Assembly: GCF_021155775.2 (NCBI RefSeq)
Contig: NC_060238.1
Location: 7,736,001 to 7,800,000, forward strand
Source: Neodiprion pinetum
Taxonomy: Eukaryota > Arthropoda > Insecta > Hymenoptera > Diprionidae
DNA length: 64,000 bases
Direction: 5' to 3'
This document shows, piece by piece, positions 1-11,646 of the stretch. The position numbers were made by a program, and so were the translations under genes. The notes below the pieces were generated by a model. The model worked only from the letters and a program-made list of their open reading frames with translations. It was not told the origin of the DNA and did not search any database. Position 1 is the stretch's first letter, and each line of letters begins with the position of its first letter.

Positions 1-419
1 AATGATCGATTGAATAGAGTACGAAACTGTACAGAATAAAAACGAATAAAAATATTGGTAGCATACTGTTCCCTCGACTTCCGGTATCCCGCAGGCTCGT
101 TACAATACGACCCAAGATTTACCTCAAGTTCTAATATACTAATTACAAAACGTTAGTTTCAGACTCCGATTATCTAGTCAGCTTTCCGCAAATCTTAAAG
201 TATAAGACAGTATAAGACAGCGTCGAGCTAGTGACGGTTCGTAATGCGGCATGATGCCAGAGAGGATCATTTGGTTCGAACCTACGAGGCAAAGTTGTAA
301 CTTGAAGAATAACAGAAATATTGAGCTAACCCCAGTGAATTTTTCGGTCTGTTTTTGAACGCTTTTAAAACATCCTGGAACAAGTTTATAGGTACTCCAA
401 CCTTAGGTAGTTGTGCAAG
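1..419. other. no gene seen
   Basis: AT-rich sequence with no sustained open frame and no splice-supported exon. A T-loop-like GGTTCGAACC near 272-281 lacks the rest of a tRNA. Nothing further can be supported here. Confidence 0.5.
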
Positions 420-2180
420 AAAACTTTATTGCGCGTAGTCACAATATGCTGCGAGCAACTGATCTAGAGTTACAGTCGCAAAACGAAAGACTTTTTTCGT
501 ATTTTCTGTGCTGCTAGTCCTACGCCCTTCTTCGTGCGTTTTCTGCGTTCCTGGTGATCCGATCGGTAAAGAGAGGGTTATACAAATCGAATCTGACAAA
601 AGACGGAAGATTTTTTGCTCAAAAAGGAAATAGGTTTAAACACGACCGTCACCTGTGGTCTATGTCAATTTGAAATTATAAAAATTTCGTATTCTACAAT
701 ATTCATCAGTTTATGCGAAAAAAGAATTCCACAGGATAAAGTATTTTTGAGAAGTTTTCACTACACGTGCGTAGAATGTATAAAAACACAACGGGACCAA
801 AGAAGTACAAACCTGTGAATCAGGAAAAGCTACAGTACCTATAGATAGTGACGAGTCTGAAACAAACGGCCATGCATTTGAACACACACCATCAACAACA
901 TCAACAACGCAATGATTCGATCCATTAATCCCTGTTTTCGAGCGACCTCCTCGGTCCAAATGCTCCCCGGATACCAGGAGCAGTTTTACACTAAAATTTC
1001 TCCCATTGGCCCAATTCTGAATAGGAGTAGCACATAAACAAGGGATCGTATGTCCTCTCAAGCAAGCAGGCATGCATTCAGGCTCGCAGTATCTATGTAT
1101 CAATCAATCTCTGTTTTTGAGCGATCTCCTCGTTTCAAATGCTCCCCGGATACCAGGAGCAGTTTTACGCTAAAACTTCTCCCATTCTCCCAATTCTGAA
1201 TAGGAGTAGCATATAAGCAAGGGGCCTTATGCCTTTTCAAGCAAGCAGGCATGCATTCAGGCACGTAGCATCAATGTATCAATCAACCTCTGTCTCTGAT
1301 CGACTTCCTTCGCTCAGGTGTTCTCCGGATACCAGGAGCAGTTTTATGCTGGAATCTTTCAGATTTAGTTATGTCTAACTAGAAGTCGGAAGGTTAGTAA
1401 AGCCTAAAATAAATGTCAGCCTTATTTCTAGTACAAGTGTTCTGGTCTGTCAGTGCGTTGTACTATGCTGTAACAAGTTGCCAAATAGTAATAAAGTCGT
1501 AGATAAAAAAATTTAAGAAAAGAGAAGTGCAGTGTGTATTAATTCAAGCAGAAGATGAAAAATGTTATATAAGATAGTTATTTTTGTAGTTTGTAAGTAT
1601 AATTCAAGTTCAGTCCCGCACACGGATGCAATTTATCTCTGCAGGATACGATGTCTATGATATTATATAGTTACTATTTCACGCATTGTATTGAAATCAA
1701 CTCATTCCTTAACTTCCTCGTATACCTACTCTTCGTGTTTTCTCAGCTGTTGAATTTTACGCTATTTCAAATGCCTTTTTTGCAATCCTTGGTAATTTCT
1801 TTGCTGCTGGTCCTATGTTCTCATCGTTGACTTTTTTGCGTTCCTCGGGGTCCAATTAGTCTAGAAACGGTCATACAAATCGATTCTGAAACGAAAAATT
1901 TTTTGCTTCTAATATCACAAAAAAATTAAGCCCTTTGCATTTTTGGTGAAAATTCGGACGATTTCGAATACCGTTGGAATCAGTTTCTTGGTACACTATA
2001 TCGACGTAATTTTACGAGAGGAATCGATTGCGCGCAGTCCGAATACGCTGCGAGCAACGGGCCGAGAGTTACAGCTGAAAAACGAAAGATATTCTTCGTA
2101 CTTCCTGCTGTTGGTCCCACGCTTTTTTTATGTTTTTTTTGCGTTCCTGGGATCTAATATCTGCCAGATTCGGTTCCACC
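420..2180. repeat. three diverged copies of a ~160-bp dispersed repeat
   Basis: Similar blocks lie at about 420-600, 1725-1915 and 2020-2180. They share the order 'gctgcgagcaac', 'gagttacag', 'aaaacgaaag', 'ctgctggtcc', then 'ttttgcgttcct'. The first and third copies are the closest, and the middle one lacks the beginning of the block. All three run in the same direction. The family is unknown; this is seen by eye alignment only. No coding function is evident. Confidence 0.5.
920..1350. repeat. 179-bp tandem repeat, about 2.4 copies
   Basis: Units starting near 930, 1110 and 1290 repeat at a 179-bp offset, anchored on 'ggataccaggagcagtttta' at about 969, 1148 and 1327. Units 1 and 2 are roughly 85-90% alike and unit 3 is truncated. 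Read on the minus strand, units 1 and 2 each keep an open frame of about 54 codons with similar residues (for example IQNWxNGRxFSVKLLLVSGE). The period is not a multiple of three, so the units are not one continuous reading frame. This may be a satellite-like duplication or a decayed duplicated exon. Confidence 0.7.
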
Positions 2181-2189
2181 GTATTATTA

Positions 2190-4589
2190 GAGTGTTTTTC
2201 CAGTGAATCTTGAATCAGTGACATCAAAGTGATTTTTCAGGTAATACTCCAATTCCATTCAATTTCGGTGTAGTTTTGAAATTTTTTCACTGCGTGACGA
2301 GATTATTTTTGCTATTAATTGCTCACTTATATTGAATTAATCTAAACAAGGGAAAAACAAATAAAACATGTAGGAATATTCTTCACTTTATATTGGAGTT
2401 GATTTTATCAGTTCATCTTTTTATATTCTCATAAACACGTTGTCTTATAGCCATCATTGAATGAAAAGTCAAGATTATTTAAAATGTCCATTCATTCAAC
2501 TCATTCATACATTTAAGATTCTTGTATCAAGTAAAATACTCCCTTTTAGTTAATTACTTCCTTTGTATTAGTTTTTTTTTTTTTTTTAACATCTAATTTG
2601 GTTGTCAAATTCTAGTCGTCATAAACAGTTTTTCAACATATCTTTGTAGTTTGACCCAACAGGTTCCGTTATCGACGTAAATTCCAATAATAGTCTTTTG
2701 ATATGCGTCTCGTCAGACCGTTCTTCACGAGAGATGTTCGTTTTCGTAAATTAGTTACATTATTTGGCAAGCTGTTACATTTCAAAGTTCATTCTTTTTT
2801 TAAAACATATACGAGTATCCTTGTCTTAAACGCCGAGTCCGGCTTGACATGGTACTATTCGACTCTCACAACTGCGGTTTCACTATTCTCATCCACTGGA
2901 CAAATCATAAGTCCAATACTTACGGATTTGACTAACAATAAGTCCCGTCAAATAATTTCTTACGAGAAAAAGATATTTCTAAAAATTGTATAAATTTTTC
3001 AGATTCAAGTTTTTAGGATCTTATTCATAGACTTCTTACGTCCTTCAGAGCTTAGATTCTTTTCTCACACTCCTATAGCTTTTACCCTTCATCGTTTGCT
3101 TGCAATCACCTCACTGCCTTGGTTCCAATACCGCATCAGCAAAATGCTCCCTCTACTCCTGCACTGCAACTATCCAGTCCTTTGCATTCTTTTACCCATA
3201 TATTCACTCTCTCAAGTCATCTTCCTTTCGGCCATAATCTAAATTCACCTCTCTTCCCTTTGTTTCTCCTCCACATCGCCTCACTGTACTATCCATATCT
3301 TTGACAACGAATAAATTACATGCTCAAACATTCAAGTACTCAACACAAGTTCCTCTCATTTCCTCTGATACTTCGCACGGACGCGTAGTCGACGGATTAC
3401 GATCCCGAAATAGGCCGTAATAACATCACGACTGGGTATGGATGCGGATGTTGAATTTTCAATGTTCAACACTTTCTATACAAAATAAGTTGCTCCTACT
3501 TTTATAAATTACAATTATTCAACAAATTACGCACTTTTGGATATTTTGTAAGAATAATTTCTTTTTCCTTAAAATTTATAAACGAAATTTTCTTATCAAT
3601 CATCGAGAATTTTTATTTCAGCGATATTTTGGTATAACTTTGATATGCTTCCAATGCACTTGAAGTGAAAATACAGGGTAAGATTTTTTTCACTAGCCCG
3701 TGAAATCTAAGTGTAATTGAAACGAAATCCAAATATAACTTTAGGTCAACGTCAGTGAGACAAAATCCACCAGGGTTAAGTTTAGAATCAGAAACAATGT
3801 GTCCTCGTCTACGGTGCTTTTACGTCACACACCCGTAGATCATTGCGTTGCACCATACATACATATACCTATGTATTGAAGAAGATACAGAACTTGATGC
3901 AATGAAATGTTTCTAGATTATTTCTGTAATTGATTGAACAGTGAATATGTGAATATTCCAATATGCTTAGAAGCTCATTTCAGCTTCATTTGAATATCCA
4001 GGATACAGACTAACGTAAAGTTGGCATGTTTTTCACTTTCAGTTGTTTCTTATAAGATTAGTTACTTTTCTACATTCACTTCGTAAAATTGTCAGCTGAA
4101 TAACTCAATCCTTCCAACTTAATTTCAATTATATTCAGAAGACACGTCCCTGTATGAAAAAACAAGTTACTGAAAGACTATGAAGTATTTGAGTTCTCAA
4201 TGATTTGCATCAATCTCTTTACTTGTTATATACTAAACTGGATATCGATTTTCAACTTTATATGCAGGCTAATACCATCAAATGCAAATTATGGTATTCG
4301 GAGAGCAATTTAAATGTGGTTTTGTTTTTCCCAAAACCTTCCCACAACGTCACCCTGATACAATTTTCCTCGTCAAGCTAAATGAAATATAAAAAACGTT
4401 CATCTCTAATTCACAGGGATATTTGAGCATGCAGAAAATCGCCAAGAGATATTACTGAAGTTAAGAATATGAAAAGTGAATTCTAACCAGTTCTAAAACT
4501 TGAAAAAAACGAACAAAATTATTAACGGCAGCTTGAAGGGCTCTTCAAAAGCTTGTAATTTTTTTCAAATCTCAACCGAACCTGATAAG
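2190..4589. other. gene-free stretch, nothing recognised
   Basis: AT-rich, with short homopolymer T-runs (for example 2573-2588) and several short open frames under 100 codons. None has recognisable residues or convincing splice sites. The 96-codon plus-strand frame at 2703-2993 has no identifiable domain and is treated as chance. Confidence 0.5.
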
Positions 4590-4900
4590 GCACGGCGAAA
4601 AGACGGTCAAGAATAGGTCCCGCGCCTCTTTTATAGCCCTCGCAAGAGCTCGAAGACTCGAGTGTGAAGCGTGCTGAAGGGTCTATTCGGCTGACAGCGC
4701 CGCGGTATAATCACTAGATGCTACATGCAGCCGAGCACAACGAGGAGGGGATGATCCTCCGAATCCTTCTTATGATTCGCGACGCGGTCACGTGATCCGA
4801 TCTCGAGCTCGGATATTCCCGTACCGGCAGAGCTTACTTCAATTGCACGTGACACGCGTCACGCGACGAGGCTGTACCAAGTTGCGAAAGGCTCCCGTCT
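4590..4900 (-). promoter_or_regulatory. GC-rich patch with TATA box and E-boxes (candidate promoter)
   Basis: This ~300-bp patch is clearly richer in G+C and CpG than its surroundings. On the minus strand a strong TATA box, GGCTATAAAAG, lies at 4628-4638. On its upstream side are palindromic CACGTG E-boxes near 4790 and 4845 and a CACGCGTCACGCG cluster. The arrangement fits a promoter firing leftward on the minus strand, but no first exon is recognisable between 4000 and 4600. It could also be a CpG-rich repeat. This is inference from composition and motifs only. Confidence 0.25.
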
Positions 4901-5454
4901 GGTGATACTCCGTTATTCCATCTGCACGAATGGCGTGATGCAAGTTTTATGATAATACTTGAACGGAGTGATGAAAAAATTCAATTTTCTTTCAGTGGCT
5001 TAAGAATTCACAATCGATGAAATGGCGCTTGCGGTAGAAATCGTTCGAAATTTGAGAAACTTTCACGCTCTGCCGGTAAAGGGGTTCAAAAAATTATATT
5101 TTGCAAATCCTAACCAATAAATCACGTGTACGAATTAATCTTTTGCCTTTTTTCCACTGTTGAAAACAATTTTAAACTAGAATATCCGGCCTACTTTACA
5201 TAGTCGATTTTATGAGGAGTGTTTTGGAGGTTATGTTGCCCCTTTTCAATAGCTTGTACAGTGTTTTGAAAGCGTAAATCTCAAAATTTATTCATTTATT
5301 CATTACAAAAATAGCACATATAAACAAATGGTCGAAAACTGATACTTTTTCACGAAAAAAGCATTTTCTGTTAATCTACCATGAAAATCCGTATACCAAT
5401 TTTTACACAAACTTAAGACACACCAAATATTTTACAGAATTTGTTCCAAATTTT

Positions 5455-5700
5455 CCTTCTTGTTGTTTTTGTTTGTCCGCCATATTGGATCCACCATATT
5501 GAATTGTAGAATTTGGAGTTCAGATTCGTGATCAGTAACCCCAAAAACTACGTAACATTAAGTTTTATAAAAAATTAAATAATTTTTTGAATTTACGTCT
5601 TCCATATTGGATCCGCCATTTTGTATTTTCGAATTTTGAGTCCAGATTCGTAATAAGCGTCCCCAAAAGCCCATGCATGCAAAATTTCAAGTGAATCGCA
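5455..5700. repeat. two diverged ~120-bp direct repeats ('ccatattggatccgcc' type)
   Basis: Blocks starting near 5478 and 5602 share 'ccatattggatcc', then 'attttggagttcagattcgt', then 'accccaaaaac'. They are direct repeats about 123 bp apart with roughly 75-80% similarity. They look like old copies of a dispersed non-coding repeat. Confidence 0.5.
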
Positions 5701-5749
5701 TGCAAGGAAAAATGTATGCATGAAAGGGTTAAGGCCTCATCCGGCAATC

Positions 5750-7382
5750 TAAAACCGTGGTAATTTACTCAAGTATAGGATCACCTTAAGCGCTTTACGG
5801 GTTGGACAGAGGCACAGCGGATATCGAAGGTATATACCCGCAATTTGCACCGGTACCGGTACTATGACGTCGTCCTTTGAAGGGAATCGCTCGTGGAATG
5901 AGTCGCCGGCTTTGCGCGGTCCGTAGTTGATGGAGATGGCAGATAACGAGAGAGACAGAAAACTGTCGAGGTTCAAAGCAGTGGCGACTACTTGGAAATT
6001 TGAGAGGGAATTCGGTTCGTCGAATTCACATCGTCTCACTACAGATCCTCAACTAAGTTTTCTACCAATTCCTTACAAACCCCATACGATGTTACATTCT
6101 TCAACCTGCAATACGAGAAACTGTATAATTGCTTGTTGAGTACCCAAAGAATGGATTGTCTCTTCACCTTTTTCAACATGCCTTGAAGTCTCGTTAAGTA
6201 GCCTGTTTAATACTTACAATTTTACGATTTACCAATTTTTTAATCTGATCTACACACTCGATCAGAAATCTATTTACTGGAAGTCACAAAAAGTTGTTCA
6301 AAATCACTCGAATCCGTTTAGAGAGGATCGAATTATTGGGAAGATTTCTGAAATCATTTGAGGTCACTTGAAACTCTGAAACGTTTAGAGATTCGTTGGA
6401 GAAAATTAGATACGTCATGTTCAACGGTTCAAGATGACTATAAAATCAGTTTGCAAAGTGACATCGAAGTGAAAATTAGCACCGAAACTTTCGAAACCAA
6501 TGAAATCATAAATTCGAAGGATATTGTAATCGTAGAGAAAATATCCGAAATCACTTTGCTTTTCAAACTGGCAATATAAAGTTTGACGGTAATTAGAAAT
6601 TCTGGACGGCCTGCAGGGTTAATGATGTAAAAGAGTGGTTGACTTGGATCTAGGAGCTTAACCACATCCATCCCCCCATAATTCGCCCCATGGAAATAGC
6701 CGAATGGCTACCTGGAATTTAGGGGATCATGAAAAGGTGAACTGAGTTTACTAGCTCGGGTACTTGTCGTTAGGTCAGTCTCACAGACGGAGGCTAACGT
6801 ATAAGAGGCTTTAGGGATGCTTACTTTCCGCTTCAGTGCCCACTGATGGAGCGCTCCTTCCTTTTCTCACCAGAATACCCGGGCAAATTCTACTCATACT
6901 TATGTATAAGTATTTTTCAGGAGGTTTTAAGACAAAGATTGTTTTTTGCCCCGTTGTTCTTAAAATCTGCGTCTCAGCAAATCCTTCTTAAACAATAAAT
7001 TGTGGGTTACAAAATTTTAGGAATTTACTTTTACGATCAAAATGCAACGTCTTATAGATGAAAGAAATATAAAAGAATATTTGATCGTTTAAATAAAAAT
7101 TATTAGATTTTGGATATAATGTGTTTGGCTATTTAATTGGCAATTTTATTTATAAAACTCTTTAGTAATTGAATATTATTAATTGTTATTCATTTGTTTA
7201 ATAAGAATACATTATTTGAAATCGATCTTGAAATATGTATGATAATAGTTCATAATCTTCGATAAGAAGTTTCAAAAGTATACATGAATATCAAATCCTA
7301 ATCTTATCATTACTCTGAGACTCTCGGTGTAAAAAATTGACAAAATGTAAAAAGTGGCAATTCTCACCGTATAGTCTGTCCC
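5750..7382. other. gene-free stretch, nothing recognised
   Basis: A slightly GC-richer part (5750-6140) has overlapping open frames on both strands, 96 codons minus and 70 codons plus. Neither has a recognisable domain. From 6250 to 6380 there are degenerate 'tcacttgaa'-like words. No splice-supported exon was found. Confidence 0.45.
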
Positions 7383-7706
7383 TCCTGAAAATGACTATGC
7401 CTTAAATCATATAATGTTGTAGTCGAAATCAACATGTAATTCATTACATTATTTATCTTGTAGATACGAGAGAAATATATACAAAAATCACGTAATGAAT
7501 CTCAAAAATACGGATCAATAAATATACTCGGTCAAAAATCACGTAGTCAACTTGATCTAGCAAATTTGATGATTCGTGCTTTTTGTAATTTATCACGTGA
7601 TTTTTTATGAATTTTTCTCGGATTTTCAAGATAAATCGTGTAATAAATTACATATTGATTTCGGTCATAACATCTTATGATTTATCACATGAACATTTTC
7701 GGCAGG
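7383..7706. repeat. foldback (hairpin) element, ~115-bp arms
   Basis: The left arm (about 7383-7500) and the reverse complement of the right arm (about 7584-7706) align over their length at roughly 75-80%. Shared blocks include 'gaaaatg', 'aaatcata', 'gaaatcaa', 'tatgtaat', 'tttatcttg' and 'aaaaatcacgt'. The ends read CCTG.../...CAGG. The structure fits a foldback MITE of an unidentified DNA transposon family. No coding capacity. Confidence 0.65.
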
Positions 7707-8040
7707 GCTAACATAAATAATCAGTTACGAGTTAGCTCACAATCAGTCAGTTTGTACGGCCCCGACGAAACTTATCGGAGAATGCTGTCTTTTAATTTAA
7801 AGTAAATTTTTGTAGCCGTTTTTGAGTGAGCATAAGAAGGTTAAAACATGTTTCAGATCAAAATAGGTGACGTTATTGTCAATAACAATACTTCCTATTA
7901 ATTGATGCGAATGAAAAAATTTTCTAATAAAGCTCGATCCACATAGTTTTGAATAAAACACACACAGGTCGAATTGAATAATTGATTGTCGATTTACAAC
8001 TTTCCTCTTATTCACCTATTTTTCACCTCTCCGCCTACTC

Positions 8041-9146
8041 GTATTATACCCTAAGCTTTCCTAAACACGGAACGATCCGTGCGCCTGGTCAGGCAACCAA
8101 AGTTACGACTAATTGTTTCGACAGCGTTTTTAACATGAGTATGTCTCATCAAATTCCAAAATTTCAGTTAGGGTTTTATCAAAATTTTTTGTACCGAGTA
8201 AAACATTTTTTATGGCACACATCCGAAGTTTCACTATATAAGGTTTATTTAAAAGTAATGGTCCTCCATATTGTTTTGAAAAATAAATTTAAAATAATTA
8301 TAAAATGAGGGAAAACTTTTTTTTATTGCCAATTTATTCACTATACATCAGAACAGAAAGTTATTAAGGTATATTATTGCATAGATCATTCCCTCATACA
8401 ATCGTCATCCATTTTACTCCCCAAAACACAATAAAAAAAAAGGTTAAAACATACATACTGATTTACCTTTATATATGTACATTGAGGTAATAATAAAGAA
8501 AAATGTAGCTTGTAAATTACTTCAACCAAATGCTTTTTTGCACAAATTCATTTCAGGTTTAAAAAAACACCGTCACACATATATATATATGTGTAATTAG
8601 GAGTGTTACCAAGTTACAAAAATCTAAGGCTGCGTTCACAATCCTCGTTCCATACGATCAGAAATCGAATATTCGTAACAGGGTGAGGGAATGATTTTAT
8701 TTTGTGGAACATATATTTAAAATTGATTATACGTTTTATGTATTTGTCGTAGTGCAATAAAAGCTTTGACGTTACAATTCACACTCGTTTTCGAATATTT
8801 TTCCAATATTTAATCAATAAGGATATTGTTGTATTTGAGATGAACAGCTTTTTTATTATTGGTCTCGGACTAAGAGACAAGGTGAAGGAATGACTTTCAG
8901 AGAAATAAATTGACTAAGTTTTTTTTTCTACATCGATATTTCCGTTTCACTTTTTAACAGTCTTAGTGTCAATAGCTTAAATGCAAATAAAAATGTTGCA
9001 ACGATAATAAATTCACGTGACTCAGCGCTAATGATTCGGACTCGAATTTCTGAATTTGATTCATAAATACCCACATAAGCTGTAACTCCGGTTGCCTCAT
9101 TCAGGCGCACGGATCGTTCCGCGTTTAGGAAAACTCAGTACCCACT
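8041..9146. repeat. ~70-bp inverted repeats bounding a 1.1-kb segment
   Basis: Bases 8041-8112 and the reverse complement of 9077-9146 share 'tttcctaaac', then 'cggaacgatccgtgcgcctg' and 'ggcaacc' in order, about 80% identical overall. The core 'cggaacgatccg' is itself a near palindrome. The arms could be terminal inverted repeats of a 1.1-kb non-autonomous element, or two inverted copies of a short repeat. The interior holds no recognised gene. Confidence 0.6.
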
Positions 9147-11152
9147 GTAAAATGGTATACCTCCTTAAAAATCCCCTAGTGTAATTCTTTAATACCAATC
9201 CCGGCGTCTTGCCCAACATTGCGCTATGTAATGGATGCAGTGTTACGTCCGGAATGAAACTATACCGACATATAGACGCTTCTCGTAAAATTTCGCACAA
9301 TGGTACGTGAACGGAGAAACAATGCGGCCTGTACGAATGGACTGCCAAGCCTCGGCTTGACCGGCCAGCCTCCCTGGTTCTCCAGTCCTCAATTTCACTG
9401 TTTCCGGTTACGTTACTGTATTGTTCGAGGATTCTGGTATATGGCAGAAATCGTCGCGTGTATACATTCCGCGGATAGATATAACAGTGAACCCGACAAT
9501 AGATGCGAGCCAATAGCCTTACTGCTTCAATGCGGCATTTCATAATTTACTGCGGCGAACCTCGCCATTATCTTGCATGCACATCGTCAACTGACCGAAG
9601 ACTCGTGCTCCGCTTAACATTCAACTACATATCTAACGGGTTATTTCTGCGATGCGCCCCGTATGTACCCCTAATTATAGGCAAATCGGGGTACAAATCT
9701 ACTCCGAGCAACTACGCTGCGCTTTTAAGGAAGTTCTAACCATACGAGAATTAACATTCGGTTTTCGATAAATTATGGCAATTCAAAAGATTTATGTGAT
9801 TCAATGACCAGATTAAAATTTTGTATGGATTCACGGGATTGTTCCTGAGATATAAGCAAACATGTCTTCGCTCATTTTACACGTATTCTTATGGAGAAAT
9901 GGACGAGAATTGGGGTTATCAATTAAATTTGCAATGAAGTGAGATTAAAATTTCGTTGAAATTTTTTTTTGCCAGTAGAAACAAGTCTAATAATATTTGA
10001 TAAAGATATTTCAGAATTATTCACCACTTCCATGGTACTGGAAAAAATTATTGAAAAAAATTTATACATGTCCGAGGTAGTATCTAGCTGTGTAGGCCAT
10101 AACACGTTGCGACGTGGCAACAGCGCATCACATACGTAAAACATGAAATTGCTGCATTAGTTACTTTACGGTTATGAATTTAAAAAATGGATTTTGTGCC
10201 GACAGATCTTGGAAGTATATAGAATTAATATACAAAGCTGTCACAATGACATAACGCGACGTTGCCAAACTCTGAAAAACCTAATACGCTGGTCAGACAC
10301 GCAACGCAATTGAATTTTAACTAACTGCGTAACGCTGTTAAAACTTACTTAAATAATTCCCTTGACAAATTATTCGTAAGATTTGGACTAAAGCGATACC
10401 ACAACAGTGAGACAAACGAATGGAGCGTAAAATCTTTTTTCGTTACACTCTTGATTTCAAGTGCTGCCTTCTGGTCTTTCTTTTAAGATAACATTATTTA
10501 TGTCTCGAATAATACAGATCAAAAAATTCATACGTTTAACCTATAGCGTCATTGCTATATCAGTATTTGAGAATGACAATATTTCATAAAGTGTTAAGTG
10601 TTATGAAAACGGGAAAGTGGCTCTATCGAGAGTACACGGTATATTCATCGGTTTAATTGAGGTACCCAAATTTTTCCCTTTGATTGGACCAAATCCCATC
10701 TTTTATTTCTTTATAACGTGCATCTGAATGGTTAATGAAAAAATGATTTGGTAATTGTCCCAGACACTACCGGGACACGACGGCCAATGACGCCCCCGTT
10801 CCGAAATCTGGTCACCAAGGACCTCTCACGTCACCGACTCAACGGGTTCATAGTACAGAGAGCCGTGGTTACATTCACAGGTATCTTTCAATCTTGTCCA
10901 AATACTCTTTTATTCTGAAGTTCATAATTCTTTACAATCTAGCGTATACACGCCTCACGCGCAATTGTCATAATACACCGCAATGCATCGAAATGCCTTG
11001 ATTCGCGATCAAGGAACCACAAATTCGTTATGTAGCGCATGTAGATACTGTGCCCCACGCTGGAGTTCCAAAACGGTCACATGGACATTTTTAAATCCAC
11101 GCCACCGCCAATAACTTATCAATCGTGGTGTCAGGGGCTTCGGCACACCTAT
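9147..11152. other. gene-free stretch; GC-richer block 9100-9740
   Basis: Bases 9100-9740 are GC-richer and carry a 148-codon minus-strand open frame (9097-9543), with open frames on the plus strand as well. No domain is recognised, and its 3' end runs into the inverted-repeat arm described above. A ~45-bp block at 9673 ('taattataggcaa' onward) recurs in diverged form at 12428. No gene is supported. Confidence 0.4.
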
Positions 11153-11646
11153 GTACACTTGGGGACATTGAATCTGAGACGGCTAATTTTTTACACTAGA
11201 CGGTAGCTCTGTTCGTTTTAGTTACAATTTTCTACACTTTTTACACTTTTCCTGAATCTAGCCAATGGAAGGTGCCCTTTTCTAGGAAAAGTGTAAAAAG
11301 TGTGGAAAGTGTAACTAAAACTAACAGAGCTAGTTATGTTGGCAACACAGAGAAACCTACAGCGCCATAGTCGGCCGCGCGCGAAACAAACTCACAATCG
11401 ATCTCAATAAACGTAACATAACCCATGACCGTCGAATCTAACCTTAGAATACCGCGGCGATAATGACTTGTTGGATCAATACCTATTCTAAGGATAGATT
11501 CGACGGTCATGGGTTATGTTACGTTTATTGAGATTGGGTTTATTTCGCGCTCGGCCGACTATGGCGCTGTAGGTTTCTCTGCGTTGCCAACATAACTGTC
11601 TAGTGTAAAAAATTAGCCGTCTTAGATTCATCGTCCCCAAGTGTAC
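11153..11646. repeat. compound foldback element with three stems (cloverleaf-like)
   Basis: The outer arms 11153-11202 and 11598-11646 are near-perfect inverted repeats beginning GTACACTTGGGGAC. Inside lie two more hairpins. The first pairs 11214-11263 with 11283-11324 around 'acactttttacactttt'. The second pairs 11332-11451 with 11486-11597, arms of about 115 bp that include 'tggcaac', 'aaacctacagcgccatag', 'cgtaacataacccatgacc' and 'tctaaccttagaata'. The whole 494 bp could fold into a three-way junction. It has the form of a compound MITE; the family is not recognised and target-site duplication is unclear. Confidence 0.85.

Noticed and set aside
268..285. T-loop-like GGTTCGAACC suggesting a tRNA
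   Set aside because: The flanking bases do not form a T stem and no acceptor, D or anticodon arm fits around it.
2703..2993. 96-codon plus-strand open frame
   Set aside because: No recognised domain, no supporting splice or start context, AT-rich composition typical of chance frames.
5749..6139. Overlapping 96- and 70-codon frames on opposite strands
   Set aside because: They overlap in a locally GC-richer patch, have no recognised motif, and neither has exon partners.
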